From contig CM040126.1 in assembly GCA_022559845.1 (NCBI GenBank), positions 141,058,064 to 141,122,063 on the forward strand: a stretch of DNA of 64,000 nt, given 5' to 3'. This stretch comes from Amorphophallus konjac. Lineage: Eukaryota > Streptophyta > Magnoliopsida > Alismatales > Araceae. Numbering within the stretch: position 1 is the stretch's first letter; each line of letters starts with the position of its first letter. Positions 33,476 through 45,529 of this stretch are shown in pieces. The notes beneath the pieces are model-generated. The model made no database searches. It was not told the origin of the DNA and saw only the letters and a program-made list of their open reading frames with translations. A program made the translations under genes and the position numbers.

Positions 33476-34413
33476 GCAATGCAAAGGGCCCAAAAGGTAA
33501 TGATGATTTTTTCAAAATGTAATGAATCCCTATATGAATGGGTTATAGGTTAAATAGACCATGTAAATGCAAGGATTAACTATATGAATGCAAGAATGAT
33601 GATTTTATTATTATTATTATTATTTTTTTTTTATTTAGAAAATCTTCTAAGGGCACTCTAACTCCAAGGTGCTTCGTGGTACAATCGGCCCGACGTCCGT
33701 GAGGGAATCCACGGGTGCGGAGACTTATGGAGGTCTTGGAGATGAAATTTCAAGTCTAAAGAGAGGGAATGCTCAATGGAGTGTCCTTCCAAATCCAAGA
33801 AGGGTGTAAAGATCCTAATGCCCTTAAGAAGGAGAAATAGATGAGAAGAGAAAGTTTTTTTCAAATAATGATGCAAGTGAATAAGAAATCAACTAAAATA
33901 TAAAATGCATGAAAATAATGCAACTAAGATGAAAATATGCTAGCACGAAATAATTTTTTTCTGTTTTCTGATTTTTTTTATTTGTCAGAGAATTTTTCAG
34001 ATTTTTTTTTGAATTTTGAAAAAGAGATATGAAGAAAATAAACTAACAACTAAAAATACCAAATAATATGTACAATTACTAAAAAGTGACATCTAAAATC
34101 AGGTTTTTGGAGTTTTCTGGATTTATGTTTTTTCAGAATTTTTCAGATTTTTTTAGAATTTTTCAGAATTTCACAAAAAAGGACATTTTCCTACATATAC
34201 TGACCTTTAGTGACGCTTAAATTTCTCAGAATTTTTGATTTTTAGCTTTCTGCGATAGATTATTTCTTGAGAATATGCAGGTCCGAATTTCTATAATTTT
34301 CTAATTTTATGATTTTTTTAATTTTTTTACAAAATAAAAAATAGAAAAATAAGTAAAACTATATACAAATCAAGCACAAGGAATTTCCCAACATAAAAAT
34401 TAATTTCCTTCCA
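33476..34413 (-). other. Athila-1 untranslated leader
   Basis: About 940 bp between primer site and gag with no credible gene. It is AT-rich, with repeated TTTTCAGATTTTTTT-type tracts around 33950-34180. Small open frames are not supported. Confidence 0.7.
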
Positions 34414-34426
34414 GGCAACGGCGCCA
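34414..34426 (-). promoter_or_regulatory. Athila-1 primer-binding site, complementary to tRNA-Asp
   Basis: On the plus strand GGCAACGGCGCCA equals the 3' end of plant tRNA-Asp including the terminal CCA. On the element's strand it reads TGGCGCCGTTGCC, five bases after the 5' LTR. tRNA-Asp priming is known for Athila and Tat relatives. It is a primer site, not a tRNA gene. Confidence 0.93.
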
Positions 34427-34431
34427 AAAAT

Positions 34432-36662
34432 TGATGCGCACCGATTAGTGTCGTTAAAAAAGCCATGTCACAATTTCAAAATAATCGCACTCACTCACTT
34501 TTAAATATTGGAAAATCAAATATATAGTGGTAAGTAGAGTTGATCCCATGAGGAGAAAAAATCCTTATTTGAGTAAGTTGGAAAAATATTCTTATGCTTT
34601 GAAAATCAAATTTTGAGTGAGATTAAAACTAAGAAAAATAAATTACATGAAAACCAACTAAAGAAGATGAGAGGGTTTAAGAAGAGAAATTGGAGGAGAT
34701 AGAAAGAGGAAAATACCATAATTTACTCAAATGATGAACTTCATTAAGATGAAAGTGAAAAGTTACACTATGAAAATCAGAATTACAACATGGGAATATC
34801 AAAGAGAAAAGAGAAGAAAATATAGCCAATGGATGAAGAATAGCGCCACCCCCGTACCAAGCCTTGGATGAAGTTCGCCCCGCCTTGGATGCCGACGCCG
34901 TGAGAGGACCAATGGGTGAAGATCCGCCTTGGGATATGAGAGGAAAAATAGAGAAAGGGGAAGATAGAAGGAAGAATAAATTCACTGTGGAAACATATGT
35001 GTGTGTGGTGTATTTTGAAAAGAGAGAAAGAGAGAAAGAGGGAGGTTGGTGGAGAGAAAATAATGAAAACTTGAAACAGAAATAAAGGGTGATTGGGAAG
35101 AGGATATCTTTAAAATCAGAAGGAATTGTGAAAAGTAGAAAACATAAAAGTTGTAGAGGTTGAAAAGACTAAGAAGGTTGGTGAAGACCTCAAAGACAGA
35201 AAACGAAAGGAAGATGGAGAAAAACACAAAAGAATAGAGGTTGGTCGCGGATGAACAGTGCAGAAAAAACTCAGGATAGCTAGTTAAAAATCTCAAAATA
35301 TCTTTCAAATCAAGAAGAATTAGAAGAAGGTAAAGAATGAGAAGTTGTAGATCACTGAACAATGAGGAACTTTGATGAAGAACACAGATTAAAAAGAGGA
35401 GTGTAAGAGGGTGAAAAATTAGGAAGAACAGGAGGTGGTGCGCGGATGAATAGTGAAAGCACTAAAAATCTTAACTTTAGAAAATAGTAAATAACTTGAA
35501 AACGAGGGAGAATTGAAAAAAGAGGTAGAATAAGAAGTTGAAGAACTTTCGAAAACGCACAACGTTTGTGAAGAATGCAGAGCGAGATGAGGATCAGAAG
35601 GGGGAGAAAAATAAGAAAGAACAGAGTTAATAAAAATGTGTGAACAGTAAAAATGTAGAGATAGATTCTTGAAAAACTGGGAATAGCTTAAAAACGGTGG
35701 AGAATTAGAAGAAGATGAAGAATAAGAATTAATATAAGACTTAAAAATGAACAACTTTGCAGAAGAACGAAATTTAAAATGAGAACTAGAAGTGCATGAA
35801 AAAGAGGCTAGAAGAAAGGTGAATTCTCCTCCAAGGTCGAACTCAACACCTATTTATAGGGTTTAGAACCATTCCACGATCGTAGACTCCCAATTTGATC
35901 CAAAAACTAGTTTCCAACAATGCAGCTTGATCCATTTAGACTCCTTTCGAATTTGAAAACCTCCTTTCCATAGATTAAGCTTAGATATGCTCAAAACAAG
36001 GAAGCACAGTTCGATTGGGAGATTGCCGTTCCGCTTCTGCATCAAACTGTAAATAGCGACCACCATCCGGGCGTTATTTCTACAATCATCGACACCTCAT
36101 GCAGGCGTTAAATCTTTTCCATTTCTTTTTATTTTCGGATCAAAATGAATAGATGCCCTCCATGCTGTCGCGATTTCTTGAATCAACGTTTGCTCAAAAG
36201 GGCGTTCATTAAATAGCGCTAGGAGCTCGGTGGTCATTTCTTTTTTATTATTATTATTTTTCTTTCAAATGAAATGACTCCTGGTCTTGTGTCGCGAATT
36301 CTTCATTTCTTTATTTTCTTTTTTTCAGCAAAATAAATTGACGCCAATTCTGTCAGTCACTATTTCTTAATTTCTAAAAATATTTTCCAAATTGGCGCCC
36401 AACCATACGGTCGCTATTTCCTGAAATTATAGAAAATTCAAAATATCAATATAATTTATCCAGAAATATCTTTCAAATAATTGTGCAAATTTTTGAATGT
36501 TTCTCACATGGTCATTTTAGCTCCAAAACATGATAAAATGCATGAAAACTCAAATAATGGTGAGAATGAAATGTGTTCATATTAATGCATAACTTTATTC
36601 ATTTTAATGCTCAAAGATGATAAATGTGATGCAACTTATGATATGAAATATAGCATTTATCA
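34432..36662 (-). repeat. Athila-1 5' LTR
   Basis: 2231 bp, nearly collinear with the 3' LTR. The TATA box (CTATAAATA on the minus strand) is at 35851-35859, placing U3 at 35860-36662 and a long R/U5 of about 1.4 kb to the left. It ends GCATTTATCA followed by the duplication GTATG. Confidence 0.96.
35851..35859 (-). promoter_or_regulatory. TATA box in the Athila-1 5' LTR
   Basis: CTATAAATA within CCCTATAAATAGG on the minus strand, conserved at 25878-25886 in the 3' LTR. The same CCTATAAATAG core appears in the LTRs of Athila-2 (48089-48098) and element C (41299-41307). Confidence 0.7.
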
Positions 36663-36667
36663 GTATG
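36663..36667 (+). repeat. 5-bp target duplication of Athila-1, right copy
   Basis: GTATG, identical to 24453-24457. Confidence 0.95.
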
Positions 36668-38559
36668 TACTTCAGCGGATCTACTTTGGATATTAGCTTT
36701 ATTTAATGCGACAGCACATAGTGCCGGAGTTTCTTGACTGCGAAGACCAGGGCTAAGCAGACCTTCTCGATAAGGGTGTATTTCTCTTCAGTTCTGACCA
36801 TCCTGCGACTGAGATAATAGAGTGCTTGCTCTTTTCCTTCTTCATTATTTTGGGCCAACATTGCCCCAAGAGAATAATGTGTGGCAGCTATGTACAGAAT
36901 CATCAACCGTCCCTTCACCGGTGCGCCGAGCACAGGAAGAGTCTGCAAATAATCTTTCAGCTTGTTAAAAGCCATTTGGCACTCTTCATCCCAATAAAGG
37001 GGAACATCCTTCATCATCAATTTGTGAATGGGGTGACACCATCCCGAAAAATTAGATATAAATCGCTGTATATAAGCCAGACGGCCTTGCATGGATCTCA
37101 GCTCGGAGAGATTTCTTGGTGGACGTAGCTCCTAGATTGCTTTGATCTTTGCGGGGTCTATTTCAATCCCCCGATATCTGACAATGAAACACAAGAATTT
37201 GCCGCTGGATATTCTGAAGGTGCACTTCATGGGGTTCATCTTTAATACATATTGCCTGAGCCTCTGAAATATGACTCGGAGGTCCTGCAAATGGTCTTCC
37301 TATCTTCTGGTCTTGACTACCAGGTCGTCTATAGAGCACTCGACCTTATGGTAGAGGAGCACATCAAAGATTCTGGTAATTGCTCGCTCGTAAGTTGCGT
37401 CAGCATTCTATAATCTGAACGGCATCCTTTTGTAGTGGTATATGCCCTTGGGGGTTCAGAAGGCAGTGTGGAGCCGATCATGCTCCGTGATCCATATTTG
37501 GTTGTAACCGGATGATCGGTCCATAAATGATAGGACTTCGTGACCGGTTGTAGTATCAATCATGACCTCTGTTATTGGCACCAGAAAGTCATCCTTTGGA
37601 CACGCCTTAATCAGATCTCGGAAATCGACACATATCCGGATCTGCCCATTCTTCTTCTTTACGAGCACAATATTGGCCAGCCAAGTGACATATTGGTTTT
37701 GTTCGACGAAACCCACATCAATGAGTTTGTCCACTTCTTTGCATATCTACGTGATGAGCTCTGGCCTCATGCGCCGTAGCAACTGTTTCACCAGCTCCAC
37801 CTCGGGATTTATAGCCAACTCATGTTTTGAAACTGCAGGGCTGAGTCATGGCATCTCTTTGTAGCTCCAGGCAAAGCAATCCCGGAATTCTTGCAACAAT
37901 AGGATGTACAACTTCTGTTCTTCTGAGGAGAGTTGGGCACTGAGGAAAGTTAGCCTAGGATCATCCTCACTTCCCAAATTGACTTCTATTAGTTCATCAA
38001 CTGTGGCTTGACCTCCGTCTTCAATTTCTGGGGGCGCCGACTGGAGGTCAATGAAGTCTAGAATATCATCTTCAAGCTCAAGTACATCAACCCTTTCATT
38101 TTGTTGCCCCCGGGCCTCCTCGGGAGCTTCTAATTCAGCCAGTGGCGGTAGTGTGAGATGTTCTATCAGTAGACCTTCTGCAGCTTTAGCTTTAGTTGGT
38201 GTGTTAGCAGCTTTGAAGGGCTAGTGTTTGTTTAATGCTGGCTCCGAAGGATGGTATTCCGGCCCTGCAGTGGATGGAGATGATTCTGCCTTCATGTTGC
38301 TTTGAATCACCATGTCTTCAGTGGAGGTGCCTCGCTCCTTTCTGGCCATAACTTCGATGATGGGTATTACCCGACTAGTTTCAACAGAAATCTGTTCGAT
38401 CGGTCTGAGGGATGCTGACATCATTGCCAAGGGAGAGCTACAGGAGAGGGAAGCCCCTCCTTCTTCGGTGTCTTCGGCTTCACTACTGCTTACCGTGTCA
38501 AATTCGGCTTGTAATGCCGTTTCTTCGCAGCAAACTTGTTCCCAGCATCTAAAGGGGGT
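36668..38559 (-). pseudogene. Element B reverse transcriptase and first RNase H
   Basis: A single frame with several stops. A spacer ends in the Tat-typical EVNLGSEDDPRLTFLSAQL and LLQEFRDCFAWSYKEMP. RT then shows LVKKKNGQIRICVDFRDL, MDRSSGYNQI and the active site ECSIDDLVVK near 37330-37350 (Ser replaces the usual Tyr; both Asp are kept). Thumb and RNase H follow (MQGRLAYIQRFISNFSGW, LYIAATHYSLGAML, YTLIEKVCLALVFAVKKLRH, ending KVDPLKYI at the Athila-1 site). Confidence 0.92.
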
Positions 38560-38564
38560 CATAG
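38560..38564 (+). repeat. Possible decayed target duplication of solo LTR C, left
   Basis: CATAG here against CACAA at 41852-41856: three of five bases match and both differences are transitions. Suggestive only. Confidence 0.35.
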
Positions 38565-41500
38565 TTTCACGCCCCGAGATTATGTAGCAGAACTAATCGA
38601 GAATGTGAACAGCCGGCAAGAGAAGCCTCAAGTGACAATAATAATCAGAGCGCTAATCATTCACACATAAAACTGAACACAAGAGGGTCTAATCCAAAAG
38701 CCTTGACTTTATTAAATCATAATGAGAAGTTTTCAAAGACTCTTTGACTAACTAGACTCAATAAAGTGAAATTTACATAATTGACTCTTGACTAGACTAA
38801 CTGCGGCTTCTCTCGAACCATCAATCGCTCTCAGATCCATCACTTGAATAATCTGAATCCGACATGCTAGAATGTCCTGAAAAGATTGGAAAATTAGGGT
38901 AATGAGCACATTTGCCCAGTAGGTATTTTCATATCAACATGAAGGTAATGTTTAAGTAATTAACATTTTAGCTCTAGGAAATAAGATAAAGAAAATATGG
39001 TAAAACATGTGGTTTAAACCAAAGTAACACAAGTAACAAGATATGATCAAGACGAGATATATAGATTAGGAATATGATCAAGCAAGGATATAACATGAAT
39101 GCAAATATGGCCTTTCACGAACAAGAATGTAACGAGAATGCACTTTTCATAACCATAAAGGATATGCACTAGAACGTCACTTAACACGTAAGAATGTAAT
39201 TTCACTAGATTACCTCATGATTTTCACTATTTATAAAAATAAGTACTCCTACTGCAATGCGACGCCAGTATCATCGTACCCCATGGCTTTTAGCATGTTT
39301 CTGACAATCAGTCGAGGGGGCTAGCATGGAGCCCTTGGACACAATTAGTCCCCAATCTGCATCTTCACGTTATAAATCAAGCTACCTCCACGAGATATAA
39401 CAATAAAGTTCGGCCAGTAATGTACAATTCAACAATAAGTTCATGATAACAATGTCAAGGTAAGAATGTACTAAGCTTAGAACATGTGAGTTCAAGGAAT
39501 GCATTAATGACAAGGTCATGCTACGGAAAGCATAACGACATATTCCTTAACTTTCATAATTCATTAATAACATATTGAACAAGGTTTTATGTTCTAGATA
39601 ATCAATAGACCATCTAGGAACATAGAAAAATCAACACTTGGGTCAAACCTTGGGTTAATCAATACTTAGACATAAAATAGTCATATCGGGGCCGTTTCTT
39701 TAAGAGGCGGTCATGCCAGGACCATTTCTATGAAGTGTCGGTCATGCCTGGACCGTTTCTATATAGAGTCCACGCATGAGGAAAGAAAGGTCGACGTAGT
39801 GTGAAATCTGGACTAACGCGGTCATGGGATGACCGCTAATTGATAGTAGCGGTCGCCTGATGGCCGCGACTACCCAGACATAGAAAAATGTCGATAAGTG
39901 CTTTCTAGACAATTGGGCTTTGAGGGTATAACCAGTTCGGTGTCCTAGTGGGAATCCTAGGCTCGTGGAGACTTACGGAGGCCTTGAAACAAGATCACCT
40001 AGTCCAGTGGAAGGAATATCCAACGGAGAGGATCACAAGTCCAAGATCGTGTGTCTATGAGTGCAAAGTGTAACTAATGACATTATATCAGAATACGTGC
40101 CATGCACTTAAGAAAGGACTCAAAAGATGAGAGTGAGATTGTGATAAAACAATGATCAAATCATGCATAAAACAAGTCTCATAATCCATGTGGAAATTCA
40201 ATTTAATACAAACTATATGATTTTGGCATGAAAGTAACATAAGTTTAAAATAGGTTTAAAACACATTAAGGACATGAGATCTATCATGATGGATGAATAA
40301 TATAACCAAGTTGATAAATGTAAAGTCATAATTAGGAATAAGACCTAATTACCTAGGCTTAACATATATATAATAGGGTCAATCTGCAATCCATTTGGAA
40401 TTAACAAGTATAGAACACTAAATTATACTAGCGGTCTTATGAGGACCGTTTCTGATAGTAGTGGTCTTCTTGGGACCGCTTTTATACAGTAGCAGTCATT
40501 TGGGAACCGCTATTAGAGTTTGGCGGCCACAGGTAGACCGTTTCTATCCTACATCAGACAACACATAGCTATCGAGTGCAAGGCCTCTCCTAGGGCAATA
40601 ACTGCATAAAAAGCATGGAGAATAAATGGACAACATGTAAGAACATGTTTATAATGAAGAGGGTACATGGAAATACATGAATCATGCCAAAGTTCTTATC
40701 TTTAATTAGAAGCTGTAGAACTATGCATGCAGAAATAACCTAGATGCGCAGTCATAGTAAACCAAGAAATACGACTAGTAGAAAGCATGAAACGACATGA
40801 AACCAGAGGTCTTTTGTTCCTAACACGTTAATTTGGCCTTTTCATGAGATAACCTATCTTTGATTCGATCCCTAGACTTCAAATTTATGATTTGAAGTCG
40901 ACCCTAGTTCCTGCACGTCCTGTGCTAAACTAGTAATTTCTCATCCCTCATTCTCCTTAACCACTTGACCTAAATCCATGAAATTTGGAGCGTAGGTAGA
41001 AGATATAAAGGTTAAAAAATTATTATAAAGGATCAACTTCTAAATATCTCGATTAGGGCTTCCAATCTCTACATCTTTACTGGACTGGCACACTGGTTCC
41101 TGTGCGGACTACAGCGAACCATCAACTTGTAGGGATTCTAACTCTCCAACGGCGTGTCCTCCTAGCACGAGATTTTGAGGGAAGTTAGACAAAACAAAGC
41201 AGAACAATAAACTCTAAAGGACCAACATGAAATACCCATGACTTACCATCGAACAACGCAAGCTAAAACAAGGGTTTGCGTAGGTCGAACCTGGGTCCTA
41301 TTTATAGGGTTTGCTAGGGTGTGAAGGATTAGATGGATCTAGGAGTCCTAAATTAGAGTAGAATCGATGCCCAAGAGTCCTAGACTAGGTTTCCATGCCA
41401 GGTAGCTTCGAATCATAAAGATTGGGATGGGAAAATTCTAATTTTTCCACGCTTCTAACACCTCCATTCACGGAACATAGTAGCGGTCGAATGGGGACCG

Positions 41501-41851
41501 CTATTATGATATAGCGGTCGTATGATAGACCGCGTTTAGGCATTTATTCCAAAAATTTTGGATTTTCTTATTTATCAACTATTTGACCCCTATTTATCCT
41601 GTTTATCCAGTTTAATTTCATGAATTACCCTAATTACGTCTCTAGAATTGGCTTGGGCCTAAAGGTTTTGGAATTGGGTCTTTAGGCCTATTTGAGTTGG
41701 GCTTAACCTTTTGGTTAATATAGGGCCTTTAAATTGATTTAATTAATCCATAATTCTCTTAATAGCCAATGAAGCCTTTTTAAATATTTAATAATTATAT
41801 TTAATCCTAGAAAGTTCTTGATTAATTTCTAGAAAAATTAGGGGTGTTACA
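38565..41851 (-). mobile_element. Solo LTR 'C' (Tekay/Del-like Ty3/gypsy LTR) inside element B
   Basis: This 3287-bp block interrupts element B between protease and RT and contains no coding sequence. On the minus strand it starts TGTAACACCCC, the usual start of Tekay/Del-type chromovirus LTRs, and ends GGGGCGTGAAA, a decayed inverted match of that start. A TATA box (CTATAAATA, minus strand) lies at 41299-41307. No internal region or second LTR is present, so it is a solo LTR from LTR-LTR recombination. It holds about ten GCGGTC...GACCGC micro-hairpins. Family assignment rests on the terminus only. Confidence 0.75.
39680..41535. repeat. GCGGTC/GACCGC micro-hairpin clusters in solo LTR C
   Basis: Clusters lie at about 39686-39770, 39814-39872, 40428-40548 and 41481-41535. 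A typical unit is TAGCGGTC, 6-9 spacer bases, then GACCGCTATT; one perfect example is GCGGTCA...TGACCGC at 39818-39836. Units follow each other every 30-40 bp and alternate with T-rich links. Both the region upstream of the TATA box and the R/U5 side carry them. Confidence 0.85.
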
Positions 41852-41856
41852 CACAA

Positions 41857-43010
41857 TTTCTGATTCTTGGCTTTTTGGTGGAGGTGACCTGGCATGTTCA
41901 GCTTTTGCCGGGTACTCATCATAAGTTGCCCCCGGCGGACTGTCGTCTGCTGAAAGGAAGGCAGAGATGGTGTCCACCTCGTAGCGCCCACTGTAATAAT
42001 ATTCTTCAGGGGTGAAGCCCAGTCCCGGGTGCTGGGAAACACACCTTAGTTCCTTGTCCAGGCTGATAGGATACCATACCTTATTGAATGCTTCCTTTTC
42101 TTTGTGAGGCTGGCCAGAGGGGATGTGTTGCTTCATGAACACTTTGGCTACCCTCTCTGATGTAAATGTTAGCCCATGAATAGGGACTATTGGATTTTCT
42201 AGGTTTTCAGGGAGGTGACAGTCAGTATCCACCTATACCGCATATTCTTTAGCCGCATAAAATAGGCTGGTGGGGCCTTCAGACTAGGCCACCTCTAGTG
42301 TTTTGAGAGGCTCAACAGTGGGATGGTCGAGGCCATATATCGTCTTGTCAAGACCCTCGGGGAGTCTGATGTGGCCGTAGTGATTGTCAATCTTGGCTTC
42401 ATTTATTTTAGGGTAAGTGGCAGGAGGTGCAACTCTGCCCACGTCCCCTATGCTAGCGATGTGTGACACCTCCTTGGGACTCACATATCTTGGTGGCGGT
42501 GGTGGGAACCAGTCATCGCCAGAGGTGTTCTTTGCTGCCTTGGCAGGAGCCTTTATCTTGGTGGTCTTATGTGGCTGTTCCACGTACAAAGACGCATCAA
42601 GGAGGTGACACTCGAATACCTAGAATGGATGGAGGTCAGCGAATATCCTCTCGTCCTTTCCACCTTGATTATATTTGATACATTGGTGCAATGTAGACGG
42701 CACCACTAAATTCTCATGCAGCCAGGGACGGTCGAGCAATGCTTTGTACGAGGTGTCAGAATTGATAACATGAAACTGTACCTTCGTGGTGAAATCTATC
42801 ATGGTGAGGGTGAATTCTGCCACTCCCACTGGTACTTCAAACTTCTGGTTGAAGTCGACAATAAGCATATCTCCGACTTTATCAAGATGCACATAAATGT
42901 AAAACCTCTAGTAAACCCCATAGGGAAAAATGTTGACGGCTGCTCTGGGGTCTACCAGAATTCTGTTCAGCTATCAGCCATTCAACTATCCCTTCATATA
43001 AAGTGGTCTA
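41857..43010 (-). pseudogene. Element B protease and following linker
   Basis: A retropepsin-like segment begins near 43000 with RILVDPRAAVNIFPYG, the Tat-type version of the Asp-protease motif with Asp retained. Then FEVPVGVAEFTLTMIDFTTK and a YKALLDRPWLHENLVVPSTL segment typical of this lineage, ending QCIKYNQGG. From 42620 to 41857 a Pro-rich linker continues in the same frame (PPPPPRYVSPKEVSHIASIG, TPEEYYYSGRYEVD) up to solo LTR C. A few stops interrupt it. Confidence 0.82.
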
Positions 43011-44434
43011 TTGTGGCTGATAGTAGGAAGTAACATATCCTCCTCAGTGAAGGTCACGTTTGCTCCCCGTAGTGTCTCAGCCAGACAAGTTTCATATTGT
43101 GCGGGCGTCTATAGGGCAGTAATAAAGGCTTGTCGGGTCTCCTCATTGAGAGAGAGGATTTCCCAAATGGTAAACCTTGCCGGGCGCTTCTTTAACAGCT
43201 TCCTTCTCCGGCTTCCGGCCCTGACATTTGATAGCTTCATCTCTTCCGCCCATCTTGGTTTGGAAGAGCCTTGCGCTGTAGTCCCTGATGGACCTGCCTC
43301 ATTGGACTCTGAGTCCGCACCTTTTTGCTCGGTGTCATCCTCTTGTTGTCCCTTGATGCCTGCTGTTAGGCTGGCCTTATCTTCAATTGCAGACCAGAAG
43401 GTTGGTGAGACTGCGGGAGAGTGCCCCCGGCCGCAGGGCTGGCCCCTTGATAGGGCTGCTTGCCCTTAGGCATCTTCACAAATTCAGTGAAAGAAGGGAC
43501 GCCACCACTGCCCCCACTCTGATTGTATAGCACTGGCGGGGGAGGGATTTGAGTTCCCTTAACTTCCGGAGAAGGTATCTTGTAGGGTTACTCCCCTTTG
43601 AAGACAATATTATGGTTGGCGAGTGGCGGGTGCCCCCATTTTTGGCCTGACCGAGTTGCATGGGCAATAGTTGTTGCTTCGGCCTGGCTTGCCTCAGCCA
43701 CGGGCGTGAAGTAGATGTCCTCCTCATCTTCCTCCCCGGGCAAGTTGAAGAGGGCTGAGAGGGTGCTGCAGGAGAGTACTGTCTCCCTCTTGGCTTTACG
43801 GGCATTTCTCTTCTTTTTCTTGGATGGTGCTTGCCCCCAGAATAGGCTATCATCTTCTTTTGCGGCTTTGTCTACCTCCACCTTCTGCTCCAGGGAAAGC
43901 TATTCTAATTCCTCCCATAGGACATGGTCCTTCATTAACAAGGGCTGCAATTTATGCTGCTCATATTCATCCAACCCGTTTATGTAGGCTTGAAGTCATC
44001 GAATTTCCTAGCTAATTTCTTTATTCACTGACAATGGAGTCTGTCTCCTCCGGTTGTGGGTGGGTATCCTGATTACTGTAGGCTGGTTGATCCATACTGG
44101 TGCCAGAGCTGGAGGAGTAGGCCATGGCGTGACACCACGGATATGCACCCCCGTTGCTGGGCAGGGTGAAAGTTTCTTCTTATTTTTTGAAGAGACTTGC
44201 CGCCATCCCTATTGCTCTGTCAGGGGCTCTAGAAAACACGCCTCATAGGTGTGTTGGGTGCTAGCCTTTACAACTTCTTTTGGTCATGCCTGGTATAGAG
44301 ATACCATATTGGCAGCTACTCGATTCATTGGTGCTTCATGAGGCCGTAGAGGATCAACTTTGTACTCCCCCATCTCAAGTTCACCTTTCTTTATCAAGCC
44401 CTCAATGACATCCTTGAACACAACAATTTTCAAT
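43011..44434 (-). pseudogene. Element B gag-protease linker region, decayed
   Basis: Coding potential is patchy. One piece (43881-43588) reads EVDKAAKEDDSLFWGQ, a basic run (KKKKRNARKAKRE) and SALFNLPGEEDEEDIYF, in a different frame from gag and protease, so at least two shifts separate them. I cannot assign a domain. This is the usual place for the gag C-terminus and gag-pol linker of Tat elements. Confidence 0.5.
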
Positions 44435-45529
44435 TCAATGTCTTAGCATATTATGATAGGGGCAGAATGTCAAGCTATCCTTCCTCTTCAAATCTTCCGA
44501 CCTCTTTGGCTCGGCTAGGGTAATCTTGTTGTACTGGGTAACCCAGTCAAACATAACTTTAGTCTTCTCTTTGGGAAAAGAGTAAGCCTTCTTCATCTTG
44601 TCCCTGAGCGAGGGACCTTCTTTCTTTTCTTCTATTTTATCAGGCTGAGGTGCAGCTGCCTTCTTGCCCTTATCTCTTTGTTGTTCAAATGCTTTGATGT
44701 CAAAAGTATTTGCTTCCTTAGGCGCCGGGCGCCACTCTCTTGCCTTTGCTTTCTGCATAGTGACATTAATTGTTGTTGAGTCATGTTTTACCAAGAAAGC
44801 TTCAATTTCATCCACCACATTATTCAGACGGTCAAACGACTGTATCTCCATGCTGATAATCTTTTCTAGTACCTCCCTCCTGAGGTTCTGTTTACAAATT
44901 TGTACAGCGACCTCCTGATGCGGGGGTCGCTTGCATCTCATTCCGAGGTTCCTCCACCTCTTAATATAATCAAGAGCTATTTTTTCTGGCCTCTACCTTG
45001 TTGAGTACAGTTCAGCCACGGTGACTTCTCTCTCGATGACATGAAATCTTTCCCTAAACTTCTTCTGCATGTCTGACCAATCGCTGATCGACCCGGCTGG
45101 TAAATTGGAATACCATTCAAATGTGAGCCCTGTCAATGAGGACCCGAAAATTTTCAATAAATATGACTCATCTGCGGCTAAGTCTCCCATAACGGTCATG
45201 TAGTATCCAATGTGTTTCCTCGAGGACCCCTACCCGTTGAACTTGTCAAATTTTGGCGGCTTACTGATCCCTGGGGGGAGCTGCTTAGCTGCATGATGCG
45301 GTGGGTAGGGTACTCGATATGCGTCAAAAGCAACATATTCCCATTCTCCCCATTCTGCCAGCTTCATTTCAGTCATTCTCTTGACCATGAGTCTGTTCAT
45401 TGCAACTGGGTCAACTCTCTTAAGATAAAAGTGTGCCGGCTGTAGATACGGGGTGACCAGAGTGGTCGCCTGTAGTGCCGAGCATTGCAACGGTGCCTGG
45501 TGAGACTGAGGTAGCATTGGCAGCAACAA
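44435..45529 (-). pseudogene. Element B gag
   Basis: One frame with internal stops. The N-terminal part has WEYVAFDAYRVPYPP and GISKPPKFDKFNG. The retrotransposon gag core follows (HIGYYMTVMGDLAADESYL, LTGLTFEWYSNLPAGSISDW, MQKKFRERFHV), then RREVLEKIISMEIQSFDRL, and a C-terminal FCPYHNMLRH end (44440-44460) as in other Tat/Ogre-type gags. It would form the virus-like particle. Stops at about 45230 and 44993 are read through in the same frame. Confidence 0.85.

Larger units (their letters stand above)
24458..36662 (-). mobile_element. Athila-1: complete Athila-type Ty3/gypsy element
   Basis: A 12,205-bp element on the minus strand, bounded by LTRs of 2233 and 2231 bp that begin TGATG and end ATCA, and by 5-bp duplications GTATG. 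In its own direction the order is 5' LTR, tRNA-Asp primer site, gag, protease, RT, RNase H, integrase, about 1.2 kb non-coding, polypurine tract, 3' LTR. No env-like frame is seen. It is dead: single-base frameshifts in gag, between RNase H and integrase, and in integrase, plus stops and a mutated protease Asp. In the first 140 bases the two LTRs differ at ten sites, nine of them transitions, so the insertion is not recent. Confidence 0.97.

Noticed and set aside
34414..34426. A tRNA-Asp gene fragment
   Set aside because: Only the 13 bases complementary to a primer-binding site are present, next to an LTR; there is no tRNA body.
39680..41535. A CRISPR-like array
   Set aside because: Units are short palindromes with irregular spacing in a plant LTR; there are no constant repeats, unique spacers or cas genes.
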